DNA of 64,000 nt from assembly GCA_027081115.1 (NCBI GenBank), contig JALWLD010000057.1:110397-174396 (forward strand), read 5' to 3'. Of the stretch, positions 21,164-30,989 are shown piece after piece. The DNA comes from Sulfurovum sp. (GTDB lineage Bacteria > Campylobacterota > Campylobacteria > Campylobacterales > Sulfurovaceae). The notes beneath the pieces are model-generated. The model was not told where the DNA came from and ran no database searches. It saw only the letters and a list, made by a program, of their open reading frames with translations. The number at the start of each line of letters is the position of its first letter. Positions within the stretch are counted from its first letter, which is position 1. The translations under genes were made by a program, and so were the position numbers.

Positions 21164-22699
21164 ATGAAACAGTTACTACTGTCTATTGCACTTCGTCTCC
21201 GTACTTCAAAGCGTTATAAACGAAGCAAAGATTTTATACGTGACGTACTTACAAATGCAAACAATCCTTATAAAAAATATGTAGATATAACAATTATTTT
21301 TCTGATTATTACTTCGGTATTTATTTTGATCTATGAGGTTAAAAATCCTGTACCAGAATGGATGGATATGTATGATATCTATTTTGTCTCTTTTGTATTT
21401 TCTATTGAATATGTATTAAGACTCTGGATACATAATGATCTAAGTGAGTATATTACAGAAGAGTATCATGATGCCCAGTTCCTGCAACGGGACTTTGAAC
21501 CTTGGAATGCTCTGAAAGAGGGGATAACAGAAAAGCTGAAATATATGGCTACACCTGCTGCAATTGTAGATCTTTTGGCAATTTTCCCTGCCTATAGGCC
21601 ATTGAGAGTATTGCGTATTTTTGTACTCTTTAGGGTCTTTAAATTGTTACGTTACACTAAAAGTATCAATCAATTTGTCGAAGTACTTTCCAATAAACGC
21701 TTTGAACTTCTTACTTTACTTTTCTTACTTGCATTCATAGTTATTACAGCGGGTATCGCTATTTATGTGCTTGAAGAGAGACTCAACCCAAACATAGAAT
21801 CTCTGTTTGATGCAGTTTACTGGTCATTGGTAACAATAGCAACGGTGGGATATGGAGATATCTCTCCTGTGACACCTGAAGGGCGTACTATCTCTATGCT
21901 TATTATTATTTCTGGTATAGCGATGATCTCATTTGCTACCTCAGTTATTGTTTCTGCTTTTTCAGAAAGACTTATAGAGATGAAAGAGAATAGAATTGTT
22001 GAGCAGATCAATAAAAGTAAATCATTTTTGATCGTTTGTGGCTATGGTCAGATGGCAAAGATGTTTTTTAGACAAAATCAGAGTGATGTAGACAATTATA
22101 TTATCTTGGATAAAGATATAGAACGGGTAGAAGCTGCACGAAAAGATGGATACAATGCCATACATGAAGATGCAAGCCGTTTTGAAACACTGAGTAAGTT
22201 TAATGTGGAACATTCCAGAATTACTATTTTGTGTCTTACTGCTTCAGATGTGGAAAATATCTATATCACGCTGAATGCGAAAAGTATCTCCCGAAAGATC
22301 CAGGTGATTGCCAGAGTAAATGATATTGATATCATCTCAAAGTTTGAGTATGCAGGGGCAGATCACTTACTGATGCCAAATAGAGTGGTCAATACTATGG
22401 TACATACAGCTATTACACAACCTACCATGTATAAAGCCATACATGCCATATTGACAGGTAAAAGTGTGGCCCGTATTGATGAAATTCATGTGCATGAGTT
22501 TCATCATGTTGTAGGAAAAACAATAAAAGAGTTAGATTTTAGCGGTAATAAACTATTGTTTATTGGTATACAGAGAGAGGGAAGTTTTATATTTAACCCT
22601 TCTCCCTCTGAAGAGATCAACCCCTATGATATTTTGCTGGTTATGGGACGACAGATATCTCTGGATTATTTTTCGGCAAAACAGATGGGAGCTGCATAA
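21164..22699 (+). CDS. Kv-like voltage-gated potassium channel with fused RCK (TrkA-N) domain
   Basis: S4-like RPLRVLRIFVLFRVFKLLRY, selectivity filter TIATVGYGD, TrkA-N domain GYGQMAK. Confidence 0.9.
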   Translation: MKQLLLSIALRLRTSKRYKRSKDFIRDVLTNANNPYKKYVDITIIFLIITSVFILIYEVKNPVPEWMDMYDIYFVSFVFSIEYVLRLWIHNDLSEYITEEYHDAQFLQRDFEPWNALKEGITEKLKYMATPAAIVDLLAIFPAYRPLRVLRIFVLFRVFKLLRYTKSINQFVEVLSNKRFELLTLLFLLAFIVITAGIAIYVLEERLNPNIESLFDAVYWSLVTIATVGYGDISPVTPEGRTISMLIIISGIAMISFATSVIVSAFSERLIEMKENRIVEQINKSKSFLIVCGYGQMAKMFFRQNQSDVDNYIILDKDIERVEAARKDGYNAIHEDASRFETLSKFNVEHSRITILCLTASDVENIYITLNAKSISRKIQVIARVNDIDIISKFEYAGADHLLMPNRVVNTMVHTAITQPTMYKAIHAILTGKSVARIDEIHVHEFHHVVGKTIKELDFSGNKLLFIGIQREGSFIFNPSPSEEINPYDILLVMGRQISLDYFSAKQMGAA

Positions 22700-23406
22700 T
22701 GGAGAGTCATACAGTACTTCTTTTTGGTTATGGAAACCATGGTAGGTTTATTGCAAAAGGACTTGTCAATGATGGTCTCCTTGTCAAAGTAGTGGAGTCT
22801 GATAGGCATTGTTATGAGCAGGCACTTAAAGATGGCTTTAATGATATTGTTTTTATTGATGTGACCAACGATGATGCATTAAAGGCACTCCATCCAGAAA
22901 AGTTTGAAAAACTGGTTTGTGTGATGGATGATGAACATTTAAATGTTTTTTTAACACTCTCTTTACATTCACTCTTCAAAGAGAGTTATATTTTGTCTAT
23001 TTCGGACTCTTTGCATGTGACAAAAAAGTTGAAAATGGCTGGAGCAACGAAGGTAATAGACCTCTATGAAGTTTCTGCAAATAAGATACATAATATTTTA
23101 AAGCGTCCTATAGCAACTAAACTTTTGGAAGGATTTGTCCTAGAAAGGGATGGTATTGGTTTTAAAGAGATGATTATTCCTGAAAATTCGTTCCTGGTTG
23201 GTTCTACAACAGATGAGATTGATTTTTCTCCCTATGGTGTATTGCTGATAGGGATGATAGATGAAGAGCTGGGGCATTCATTTATTTTTATTACAGCAGG
23301 GATCAATCACAATTTGGATGCAGGTGATACCATTGTCTGTATTGGTTCTCGTGATAAGCTTGATATTTTTGCAGAAGAGATCAAAAAAAAGGGGAATACA
23401 TTATGA
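22699..23406 (+). CDS. Stand-alone RCK/TrkA-N/TrkA-C protein, probable channel regulatory subunit
   Basis: LLFGYGNHGRFIAKGL Rossmann motif; TrkA-C-like end; start overlaps the channel stop by one base. Confidence 0.85.
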   Translation: MESHTVLLFGYGNHGRFIAKGLVNDGLLVKVVESDRHCYEQALKDGFNDIVFIDVTNDDALKALHPEKFEKLVCVMDDEHLNVFLTLSLHSLFKESYILSISDSLHVTKKLKMAGATKVIDLYEVSANKIHNILKRPIATKLLEGFVLERDGIGFKEMIIPENSFLVGSTTDEIDFSPYGVLLIGMIDEELGHSFIFITAGINHNLDAGDTIVCIGSRDKLDIFAEEIKKKGNTL

Positions 23407-24290
23407 AATTAGCAGTTATAGGTGCAGGTAAATGGGGACAGGCTTTGTATCATGCTTATAGTCAGGATAATGATGTTGTCATTCATTCTCGTACGGACAA
23501 AGAGATAGATAATTTTGTTTCTTTGGATGAAGCTTTGGACAGAGAGTATCTGGTTATGGCAATTCCTGCACAGTTTGTACGTGAGTGGATGGAAAATAAT
23601 TTTGAAGACAGAGGACAAAAAGTTCTGGTAGCAGCAAAAGGCATAGAAACTACTACAGGTGCATTTCTTAATGATATTTATTCTGAGTTTCTTCCTGAAG
23701 AGAGGTTGGCTTATATTTCCGGACCCTCTTTTGCTGCAGAAGTGAAACAGTCACTACCCACAGCTCTGATGATAAGCTCAACAAACCTTGAACTGGCTCA
23801 AACCTATGCAGATGCATTACCTGAATTCATCAAGGGATATGTAGATGATGATGTGGTTGGAGCAGAGGTTTCGGGTGCTTACAAAAATGTTATTGCTATT
23901 GCCGGGGGTGTTTCAGATGGATTTGAACTGGGGAACAATGCCAGAGCTGCTTTGATCTCTCGTGGTTTGGTGGAGATGACACGTTTTGGAGAAGCTTTTG
24001 GTGCAAGAGCTGAAACTTTTCTCTCTTTGGGAGGTGCAGGAGATCTTTTTTTAACGGCCTCTTCCACACTTTCGAGAAACTACAGGGTAGGACTTGGACT
24101 GGCGCAGGGGAAAAGTATGGATGAGATTCTTGAAGAACTGGGGGAAGTAGCTGAAGGGGTACCTACAGCCAAGGCACTTTATAAAATTGCACAAGATAAA
24201 GATCTCTATCTTCCTATAGCAAGAGAGGTATATGCTATGATAGAAGAGGGTAAAGACCCTAAAAAGAGTGTAAAAGATCTGTTAGGTTAA
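23403..24290 (+). CDS. gpsA: Glycerol-3-phosphate dehydrogenase [NAD(P)+]
   Basis: AVIGAGKWGQAL, AAKGIE, SGPSFAAEV, AYKNVIAIAGGVSDG, GLGDLF-like GGAGDLFLT. Confidence 0.95.
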   Translation: MKLAVIGAGKWGQALYHAYSQDNDVVIHSRTDKEIDNFVSLDEALDREYLVMAIPAQFVREWMENNFEDRGQKVLVAAKGIETTTGAFLNDIYSEFLPEERLAYISGPSFAAEVKQSLPTALMISSTNLELAQTYADALPEFIKGYVDDDVVGAEVSGAYKNVIAIAGGVSDGFELGNNARAALISRGLVEMTRFGEAFGARAETFLSLGGAGDLFLTASSTLSRNYRVGLGLAQGKSMDEILEELGEVAEGVPTAKALYKIAQDKDLYLPIAREVYAMIEEGKDPKKSVKDLLG

Positions 24291-24292
24291 AG

Positions 24293-26173
24293 ATGCATCA
24301 ACGAGCAATTAGTTTTTATCTGGATCAACTCTCCAAGTATGCAGGTGTTATAGCAGCTGTTTTGGTTTTACTGCTTGCACTTTTGGTTGCCTATGATGCA
24401 GGGATGCGCTACCTCTTTTCAGAAGGATCCATCGCATTACAGGAGATAGAGTGGCATCTTTTTGATATCATTTTTCTTTTGGGCCTCTCTTATGCTCTTA
24501 AACATGACAAACATGTACGTGTAGATATCTTTTTTGAACGTTACTCCTTTGATACAAAAGCGACCATACAAATACTGGGTATGCTTTTTTTAGTCATTCC
24601 TTTCTCTCTTCTTTTCTTGAATGATGCAGTAGATATGACCTATCAAAGTTTTTTGCAACATGAAGTCTCTCCTGATCCGGGAGGGTTGACAGATCGTTGG
24701 TTCATTAAAGCGATGTTGGTCTTTGGGTTTGTATTATTACTATTGCAAGCTATCTCAGAAGTTTTAAAAGCGTATCACCGTATGGGAAATAAAACGCTGT
24801 TATGGCGTACTTTAGCACTAGTTGTGATTTTAGGTATAGTCACTTATATGGCATGGTACAATAGGGTTGCTTTCTGGTTTGAGCCAGTATTTCTCATGTT
24901 CCTCTTAGCACTCTTTTTACTTATGCTTGGTTTTCAAGTAGCTTTTGTTTTTGCCGGTGTGGCACTTTTCTTTGCACTTATTACAGATGAAGTGGGATTA
25001 CATGTTTTAGAGATGCTTCCTTATAGAACGTATGGAATCATGGGGAATGTTACATTAATGGCTATCCCACTGTTTATTTTTATGGGGTTAATACTTGAAA
25101 AGTCTAAAATGGCTGAAAATTTGCTCATATCTATGGGGAAACTTTTTGGGCAGGTCAGGGGTGGTTTAGCGATCTCTGTTGTACTTGTAGGAGCGATTTT
25201 AGCTGCAAGTACCGGTATTGTTGGGGCTTCGGTAGTTATGATGTCCCTTATTGCATTGCCTCTGATGCTCAACCATAACTACTCTCCTGCTTTGGCTTCA
25301 GGGAGTATTGCTGCATCTGGTACACTGGGGCAGCTTATTCCCCCTTCTATTGTACTCATTGTTCTGGGAGATCAGATGCATCTCTCTGTGGGAGATCTTT
25401 TTAAAGCAGCGGTTGTGCCAGGATTGTTATTGATATTTCTCTATATTCTCTATATCCTTATTTTTGCCTATTTCAAAAAAGAAGCAGCACCTGCCATTGT
25501 TTCAGATGAACAGTATGGGAAAGTACTCAAGGAAGCCATTAGAGCCATCATTCCGCCTCTTTTACTCATAGGGGCAGTGCTTGGGTCTATCTTTGCAGGT
25601 ATTGCCTCTCCTACCGAATCTGCTGCTATTGGTGTACTGGGTGCGATGGGACTTGCCGCGATGAACAGAGTCTTTGATGTTGCACTACTGCGTTATGCTA
25701 CTGTAGAGACAGTAAAACTTACCGCAATGATCTTTATGATACTTATAGGAGCTACAGCCTTCTCTTTGGTATTTAATGAGTTGGGTGGTGGTGATATGGC
25801 ATTGAAATTTTTTGCAGAAGATATGGGAGATAAGTGGACTTTCATACTTATAGCAATGTTGGTTATCTTTTTACTTGGTTTCTTTATTGATTTTATCGAG
25901 ATCGCTTTTGTTGTGGTACCTATTTTGGTACCGATTGTGGCATCGTTTGGTATTGACCCGATTTGGTTTGCCATACTGATAGCGATGAATTTACAAGCTT
26001 CTTTTTTGACACCACCTTTTGGATTTGCACTCTTTTACCTTAAAGGTGCAGCAGGAGATAAAGTACGTACAGGAGATATATATAAAGGTGTACTTCCTTT
26101 TATTGTATTGCAGGTAGTAGCATTGGGAATTATTGTACTTTTCCCTGATCTTATCTATGTTTTTGGGAAGTAG
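24293..26173 (+). CDS. TRAP transporter, fused small (DctQ) and large (DctM) permease
   Basis: DctQ region (LVAYDAGMRYLFSEGSIALQEIEWHLF) followed by DctM (IPLFIFMGLILEKSKMAENLL...GQLIPPSIVLIVLGD) in one 626-aa ORF. Confidence 0.92.
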   Translation: MHQRAISFYLDQLSKYAGVIAAVLVLLLALLVAYDAGMRYLFSEGSIALQEIEWHLFDIIFLLGLSYALKHDKHVRVDIFFERYSFDTKATIQILGMLFLVIPFSLLFLNDAVDMTYQSFLQHEVSPDPGGLTDRWFIKAMLVFGFVLLLLQAISEVLKAYHRMGNKTLLWRTLALVVILGIVTYMAWYNRVAFWFEPVFLMFLLALFLLMLGFQVAFVFAGVALFFALITDEVGLHVLEMLPYRTYGIMGNVTLMAIPLFIFMGLILEKSKMAENLLISMGKLFGQVRGGLAISVVLVGAILAASTGIVGASVVMMSLIALPLMLNHNYSPALASGSIAASGTLGQLIPPSIVLIVLGDQMHLSVGDLFKAAVVPGLLLIFLYILYILIFAYFKKEAAPAIVSDEQYGKVLKEAIRAIIPPLLLIGAVLGSIFAGIASPTESAAIGVLGAMGLAAMNRVFDVALLRYATVETVKLTAMIFMILIGATAFSLVFNELGGGDMALKFFAEDMGDKWTFILIAMLVIFLLGFFIDFIEIAFVVVPILVPIVASFGIDPIWFAILIAMNLQASFLTPPFGFALFYLKGAAGDKVRTGDIYKGVLPFIVLQVVALGIIVLFPDLIYVFGK

Positions 26174-26279
26174 GGACTTATATTTCAAGTATGAGTTCAT
26201 ATAGAGTTCATGTATATTGCTTATACTCTTCATAAGTTCTATTGATTTATAGAGCAAATTTAATCCTAAAGGATAAAGT

Positions 26280-26783
26280 ATGAAAAAATTAGCATTATTG
26301 GCATTACTTGCCACAGCAGCATGGTCAGTGGATTTTAGTCAAATGAGTACAGAAGAGTTAATGAACATGAGAGGTACATTGACTTCTGCAGACAGACCGG
26401 CTTTTAGAGCAGAAATGCAGAAACGTATGCAAACAATGTCTCCGGTAGAGAGACAGCAGATGATGCAAGGTCGCGGTGGTAAAGGTATGAAACAGGGTAT
26501 GAAAGGACAGGGTCGTGGTATGGGGCAAGGTAAAGGTATGCAGAATAGACCAACCTTTGCAACCTTTGACACAAATGGTGATGGTAAGATGACAGAAAAA
26601 GAGTTTTATGATGCACAGGCAGCACATATGACACAAAAAGCCAAAGAGGGAAAAATGATGAAAAATGCAGGAAATGCTCCTAGCTTTGAGAGTATTGATA
26701 CAAACCATGATAAGGTTGTGACTCCTGCAGAGTTCAACGCCCATCAAACACAACGTATGAATAGTAAAATGAAGAGAATGTAG
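26280..26783 (+). CDS. Secreted EF-hand protein with Gly/Met/Lys-rich linker
   Basis: Signal peptide; two EF-hand loops DTNGDGKMTEKEF and DTNHDKVVTPAEF; linker GRGGKGMKQGMKGQGRGMGQGKGMQ. Confidence 0.85.
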   Translation: MKKLALLALLATAAWSVDFSQMSTEELMNMRGTLTSADRPAFRAEMQKRMQTMSPVERQQMMQGRGGKGMKQGMKGQGRGMGQGKGMQNRPTFATFDTNGDGKMTEKEFYDAQAAHMTQKAKEGKMMKNAGNAPSFESIDTNHDKVVTPAEFNAHQTQRMNSKMKRM

Positions 26784-26797
26784 CCAATTCTTTTTCT

Positions 26798-26841
26798 AGA
26801 GTAAGAGAATAGTTTCAAATGAAAGCAGTTTTTCTTACTCT
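26798..26841. terminator. Weak terminator candidate after the EF-hand gene
   Basis: AGAGTAAGA (26798-26806) / TCTTACTCT (26833-26841), 9-bp stem, long loop, no clean T-tract. Confidence 0.25.
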
Positions 26842-27155
26842 CTTTGGAAATATGGGATAAATTTTTTAATCTATTGGTGTAGTAGCTGTCTTGATTGTAG
26901 AAAGTAAAAAGCCCATAGTCAAATTTATCTTTCTTAAATCTAGTTTTTTTGTATCGAACTTTATACAGAGTAGTGTAAATCTTAGAATGACTATGGCAAT
27001 TACAATAGCACAAAATACCAATAATAATTTAATTAAATTCTCCCTTTATTATTTTCTTGAAAAATATTATGAAAAAGTACAACTAAAAATATTTTACCTC
27101 TCTCCTTCCTTGTAATTATTTGATACAATGTAAAAAAGATTTAAAGAGAACAATA

Positions 27156-28130
27156 ATGCAAGCACGAAAAGCAATAAAAGAACTTTTAGAAAGAATGAAT
27201 GCAAAGATCATAGGTCAGGAACATATTGTTAGACGCTTCGTGATGGGGCTGTTGGCAGACGGGCATATCTTGGTAGAGGGTTTACCCGGTTTAGCAAAAA
27301 CCAGAACTGTACGAGCGATGGCTGAGATCATTGATTCACAATTTTCTCGTATACAGTTTACTCCTGACCTTTTGCCTTCGGATGTATTAGGACAGGAACG
27401 TCACTATGAAGAGGACGGAAAAGAGTTCTATCGTTTTCACAAAGGTCCCATATTTGGAAATATTATTTTAGCGGATGAGATTAATCGTGCTCAGGCAAAA
27501 GTACAGTCAGCGATGCTTGAAGCAATGGAAGAGAAACAGGTAACGATTGCTGGTAAAACCTTTAAGCTGCCAGAACTTTTTATTGTACTTGCTACACAGA
27601 ACCCTATAGAGCAAGAAGGGACGTATCCTTTGCCAGAAGCACAGAAGGACCGTTTTTTGATGCATGTAAAGATTGACTATGTGACTATGGATTCTGAACT
27701 AAAGATGATCAGGATGGTACAAGAAGAGAAACACCATGTAGAAGATACGCAGGTCAAAATATCACAAGAGATGATCTTTGCAGCCAGAGATGAGATATCT
27801 AAAATTATTTTAAGCGATGAGGTAGGTAGATATATTGTTGATCTGGTCTATGCAACACGTTATCCGTTGCGCTATAGTAAACAATTGGATGTGATGATAG
27901 ATGTCGGGGTCAGTCCAAGAGGTTCTTTGGCTCTGACACAATGTGCACAGGTGCATGCTTGGATGAAAGGGAACAATGAAGTAACGGTACAGGATGTACA
28001 GTCGGTCATTCATGATGTCTTTAGACATCGTATCATTAAAAGTGAGCATACACGTTTCTCCGGTATAGAGAATGATGAGATCATCGATATTATTGTAAAA
28101 ACGGTTACACTACCTGCTTCAACCAAATAG
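27156..28130 (+). CDS. MoxR family AAA+ ATPase
   Basis: LVEGLPGLAKTRTVRAMA Walker A, ILADEINRAQAKVQSAMLEAMEEKQVT, LATQNPIEQEGTYPLPEAQKDRF. Confidence 0.95.
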   Translation: MQARKAIKELLERMNAKIIGQEHIVRRFVMGLLADGHILVEGLPGLAKTRTVRAMAEIIDSQFSRIQFTPDLLPSDVLGQERHYEEDGKEFYRFHKGPIFGNIILADEINRAQAKVQSAMLEAMEEKQVTIAGKTFKLPELFIVLATQNPIEQEGTYPLPEAQKDRFLMHVKIDYVTMDSELKMIRMVQEEKHHVEDTQVKISQEMIFAARDEISKIILSDEVGRYIVDLVYATRYPLRYSKQLDVMIDVGVSPRGSLALTQCAQVHAWMKGNNEVTVQDVQSVIHDVFRHRIIKSEHTRFSGIENDEIIDIIVKTVTLPASTK

Positions 28131-28472
28131 TTTAGAGAAGAATGAGCCTTTGCCAGAGAGTTTGTCTATGATGCCAAAGTAGTAACTGGTGTCTTTTAGT
28201 CCTATCTCTGGATATTTGAGCTTTCCATCAGGCAGTACGGCAATGGTAAAGGGCACAGACTGCACTTTAAATGCTTCTGCAAGTTTAGGGTTACGTGAGA
28301 CATCACACTTGATGACATATACACCATTTTCTTCACCATAGGTACTTAATCCATTATCTATAATTTCCATAAGAGTTTGACAAGGTCCACAAGTAGGGGA
28401 GTAGAAATCTAAAAAGACAGGTTTATCGTTCTGTTTGATGATCTTTTCATAATTTTTATCTGTAAGTTCCAT
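28119..28472 (-). CDS. Thioredoxin family protein
   Basis: FLDFYSPTCGPCQTLMEII; CGPC motif; 12-bp tail-to-tail overlap with the MoxR gene. Confidence 0.9.
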   Translation of the reverse strand: MELTDKNYEKIIKQNDKPVFLDFYSPTCGPCQTLMEIIDNGLSTYGEENGVYVIKCDVSRNPKLAEAFKVQSVPFTIAVLPDGKLKYPEIGLKDTSYYFGIIDKLSGKGSFFSKLFG

Positions 28473-28508
28473 GTCTGTATTCTACCAAAAACTTGTTACA
28501 ATCCTTTT

Positions 28509-28727
28509 ATGGAAAATATACAATTAGAACTTAAACAAGATACTGTAGATAACCTTTTGGCCTTTTCAGAACTCTTATATAAAGATGTCAACAAAATACT
28601 GGAGGAAGCTTTGGAACAATACTTTGAAAGTGAGCAGAAGAAGCTTATAGAAAAAGGTATAGAAGAAGATGCGACCATGACCAATCTTGACTATGATGAG
28701 TTTTGGGACGATGTGGATTTGGATTAA
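28509..28727 (+). CDS. Hypothetical small acidic protein (72 aa)
   Basis: Short ORF preceding a kinase gene; helix-rich composition. Confidence 0.6.
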   Translation: MENIQLELKQDTVDNLLAFSELLYKDVNKILEEALEQYFESEQKKLIEKGIEEDATMTNLDYDEFWDDVDLD

Positions 28728-28733
28728 CATTCA

Positions 28734-29591
28734 ATGATGCATGTAGATAAAGCATATTTGGAGTCTACACTTGATAGAGAGATTCTCTCGTTAGAGTATT
28801 TTAGCAAGGGACAAATAGGAACTATTTATAAGGTTATAACAGAAGATAGCCAATATGTTCTAAAAACTTCTCAGACCTCATCACAGTTCCAAGTAGAAGC
28901 TGACATGTTAAAAGATATTAATAAATATAATATTCATGTACCTCAAGTATTTGATGTATCCAAGAGCACACTCTTAATGGAATGTATTGAAGAAGAAGAG
29001 ATCTCGATAGATGATAAGGAGTTACAGGCAGCTGAGCTTTTGAGTACACTTCACACTGTAAGTAATGAAAGTAGGATGTATGGCTATTATTATAATACGG
29101 CCATTGCCTCTTTTGAACAGAACAATGAACAGACGCAATACAATTGGGGACTGTTTCTAGGGCAGATGAGGATCATGCCTATGGCTAAGATCTGTTATGA
29201 GAAAGGGTACATAGATCAAAAGACAGTCACACGATTAGAGGGGTTATGTAGAGATCTCTATAAATATATAGATATGAGTACAATCGTACCTTCACTACTT
29301 CACGGAGATCTATGGAGTGGTAACATACTATTTAATATGAATGGTGCTACACTGATTGATCCTGCCATCTATTTTGGAGACAGAGAGATGGAGTTGGCAT
29401 TTATTTTGATGTTCAATACATTTGGGGATATCTTCTTTGAGAAGTACAGTGAAGTACATCCTTTAAGTCAGAATTTTTATGAGGTTAAAGTCCCACTTTA
29501 TCAGATATACCCGATTTTAGTTCATGTAGCACTTTATGGTGCAGCATATACAGGAACTCTAGAAACACTTTTAAAAAGGTTGCAGGTATGA
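28734..29591 (+). CDS. Fructosamine kinase/aminoglycoside phosphotransferase-like protein
   Basis: SLLHGDLWSGNILFNMNGATLIDPAIYFGDREMELAFI is the fructosamine-kinase catalytic loop. Confidence 0.88.
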   Translation: MMHVDKAYLESTLDREILSLEYFSKGQIGTIYKVITEDSQYVLKTSQTSSQFQVEADMLKDINKYNIHVPQVFDVSKSTLLMECIEEEEISIDDKELQAAELLSTLHTVSNESRMYGYYYNTAIASFEQNNEQTQYNWGLFLGQMRIMPMAKICYEKGYIDQKTVTRLEGLCRDLYKYIDMSTIVPSLLHGDLWSGNILFNMNGATLIDPAIYFGDREMELAFILMFNTFGDIFFEKYSEVHPLSQNFYEVKVPLYQIYPILVHVALYGAAYTGTLETLLKRLQV

Positions 29592-30082
29592 GATGGAATA
29601 TAGGGAAGATAGCTAAAGAAATATTTATAGGGGCAGTGGCTGTATTCATATTAAGTAATATTATAAGCTATATACGTAAACCATCTTTAGATTCAGAGCA
29701 TCTACCCCATTTTGAAATAACGCTTTTGGATGGTTCGATCTTCAAATATAGTGAGGGTAAACCTTTGGTAATTCACTTTTGGGCTGACTGGTGTAAGGTC
29801 TGTAAAGTGGAAGCATCCAATATTGAACGTGTTTCAAAAGAATATGAAGTATTGGGTATTGCCGTAAACTCTGGGGATAATGAAAAAGTAAAAGCTTATA
29901 TGCAAAAGAGGGGGTTGACCTTTAAAGTCCTGAATGATGTAGATGGCAAATGGGCAAAAATGTTTAAGGTAGAGATCTTTCCAACCACATTTATTTATGA
30001 TGGACAAGGAGAATTGAAATTTACTGAAGTAGGGTATATGACTACAGCAGGACTTCTTACACGACTAGCTTTATTGCAGTAG
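29588..30082 (+). CDS. Membrane-anchored thioredoxin-like protein (ScsD/TlpA-like)
   Basis: N-terminal TM; VIHFWADWCKVCKVEASNI; FPTTFIYDGQG. Confidence 0.88.
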   Translation: MRWNIGKIAKEIFIGAVAVFILSNIISYIRKPSLDSEHLPHFEITLLDGSIFKYSEGKPLVIHFWADWCKVCKVEASNIERVSKEYEVLGIAVNSGDNEKVKAYMQKRGLTFKVLNDVDGKWAKMFKVEIFPTTFIYDGQGELKFTEVGYMTTAGLLTRLALLQ

Positions 30083-30083
30083 A

Positions 30084-30980
30084 TTATGTATTTGCCAATC
30101 TGCCTTTATCATCATCTCTTTCAAATTCACATTGAAAGATGGTATGTTCAATCTCATAGTCGTCATGCAACTCTTTTTCCAGTTTGTCAATAACGGCATT
30201 GCTCTCTTTAAGTGTCAGGTTTTCTACAAAATCCAAATGGGCATCCAGGTAGATGTGTTTGTCATCTAAACTCCACAAATGCAAATGGTGTGCATTTTGT
30301 ATTTGTGGATATGCTGTAATGGTCTTTATAACTGCATCTATATTGATCTCTTTAGGTGCAAACTCCATTAGAATAGAAGTAGAATCTTTAATGAGACCGT
30401 AAGAGGCATAGATAAGGTAGAGAGCAATCAGCATGGAAATGATAGGATCAACCCAGTAAATTTTCCAAAATAGCATGAGTAAACCTCCCAATACTACAGC
30501 TACTGAAGTGAGTACATCACCTAAAAGATGTAGGTAGGCCGCTTTAATGTTCATATTCTCATCAATATTATTTTTGAGGAGAAAAATACTCCCGCCATTA
30601 ACCAAAATACCCAACATCCCAAGCCAAATTACCAGTGTTGAATTTATTATTTGTTGGTTGGATATTCTGCTTAGTGCTTCAAAAATGACATACAATCCTA
30701 TGGCAATGAGTATGGAAGCATTAATGAGAGTTGCAAGTATCTCTGCACGTTTATAGCCAAAAGTACGCATGGCACTTCCCTTTTTTTGTGCAATTTGGTT
30801 GGCAGCATATGAGATGACCAAAGAGAGTACATCTGAAAAGTTGTGCAGGGCATCGGAGATAAGGGCCAAAGATCCGGAGATGATACCTCCAGTGAGCTGT
30901 GCAAGAGTAATGACTACATTCAGCACAATGGCAAGAAACAGATTCTTGCCACTTAAGTCATGGCTATGACTGTCAGACAT
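30084..30980 (-). CDS. Cation diffusion facilitator (ZitB/CzcD-like)
   Basis: GSLALISDALHNFSDVLSL, HLLGDVLTSVAVV, HHLHLWSLDD. Confidence 0.93.
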   Translation of the reverse strand: MSDSHSHDLSGKNLFLAIVLNVVITLAQLTGGIISGSLALISDALHNFSDVLSLVISYAANQIAQKKGSAMRTFGYKRAEILATLINASILIAIGLYVIFEALSRISNQQIINSTLVIWLGMLGILVNGGSIFLLKNNIDENMNIKAAYLHLLGDVLTSVAVVLGGLLMLFWKIYWVDPIISMLIALYLIYASYGLIKDSTSILMEFAPKEINIDAVIKTITAYPQIQNAHHLHLWSLDDKHIYLDAHLDFVENLTLKESNAVIDKLEKELHDDYEIEHTIFQCEFERDDDKGRLANT

Positions 30981-30989
30981 AGGTATGAC

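Noticed and set aside
26891-27115. 74-aa plus-strand ORF upstream of moxR
   Set aside because: AT-rich low-complexity translation, no SD, likely intergenic noise.
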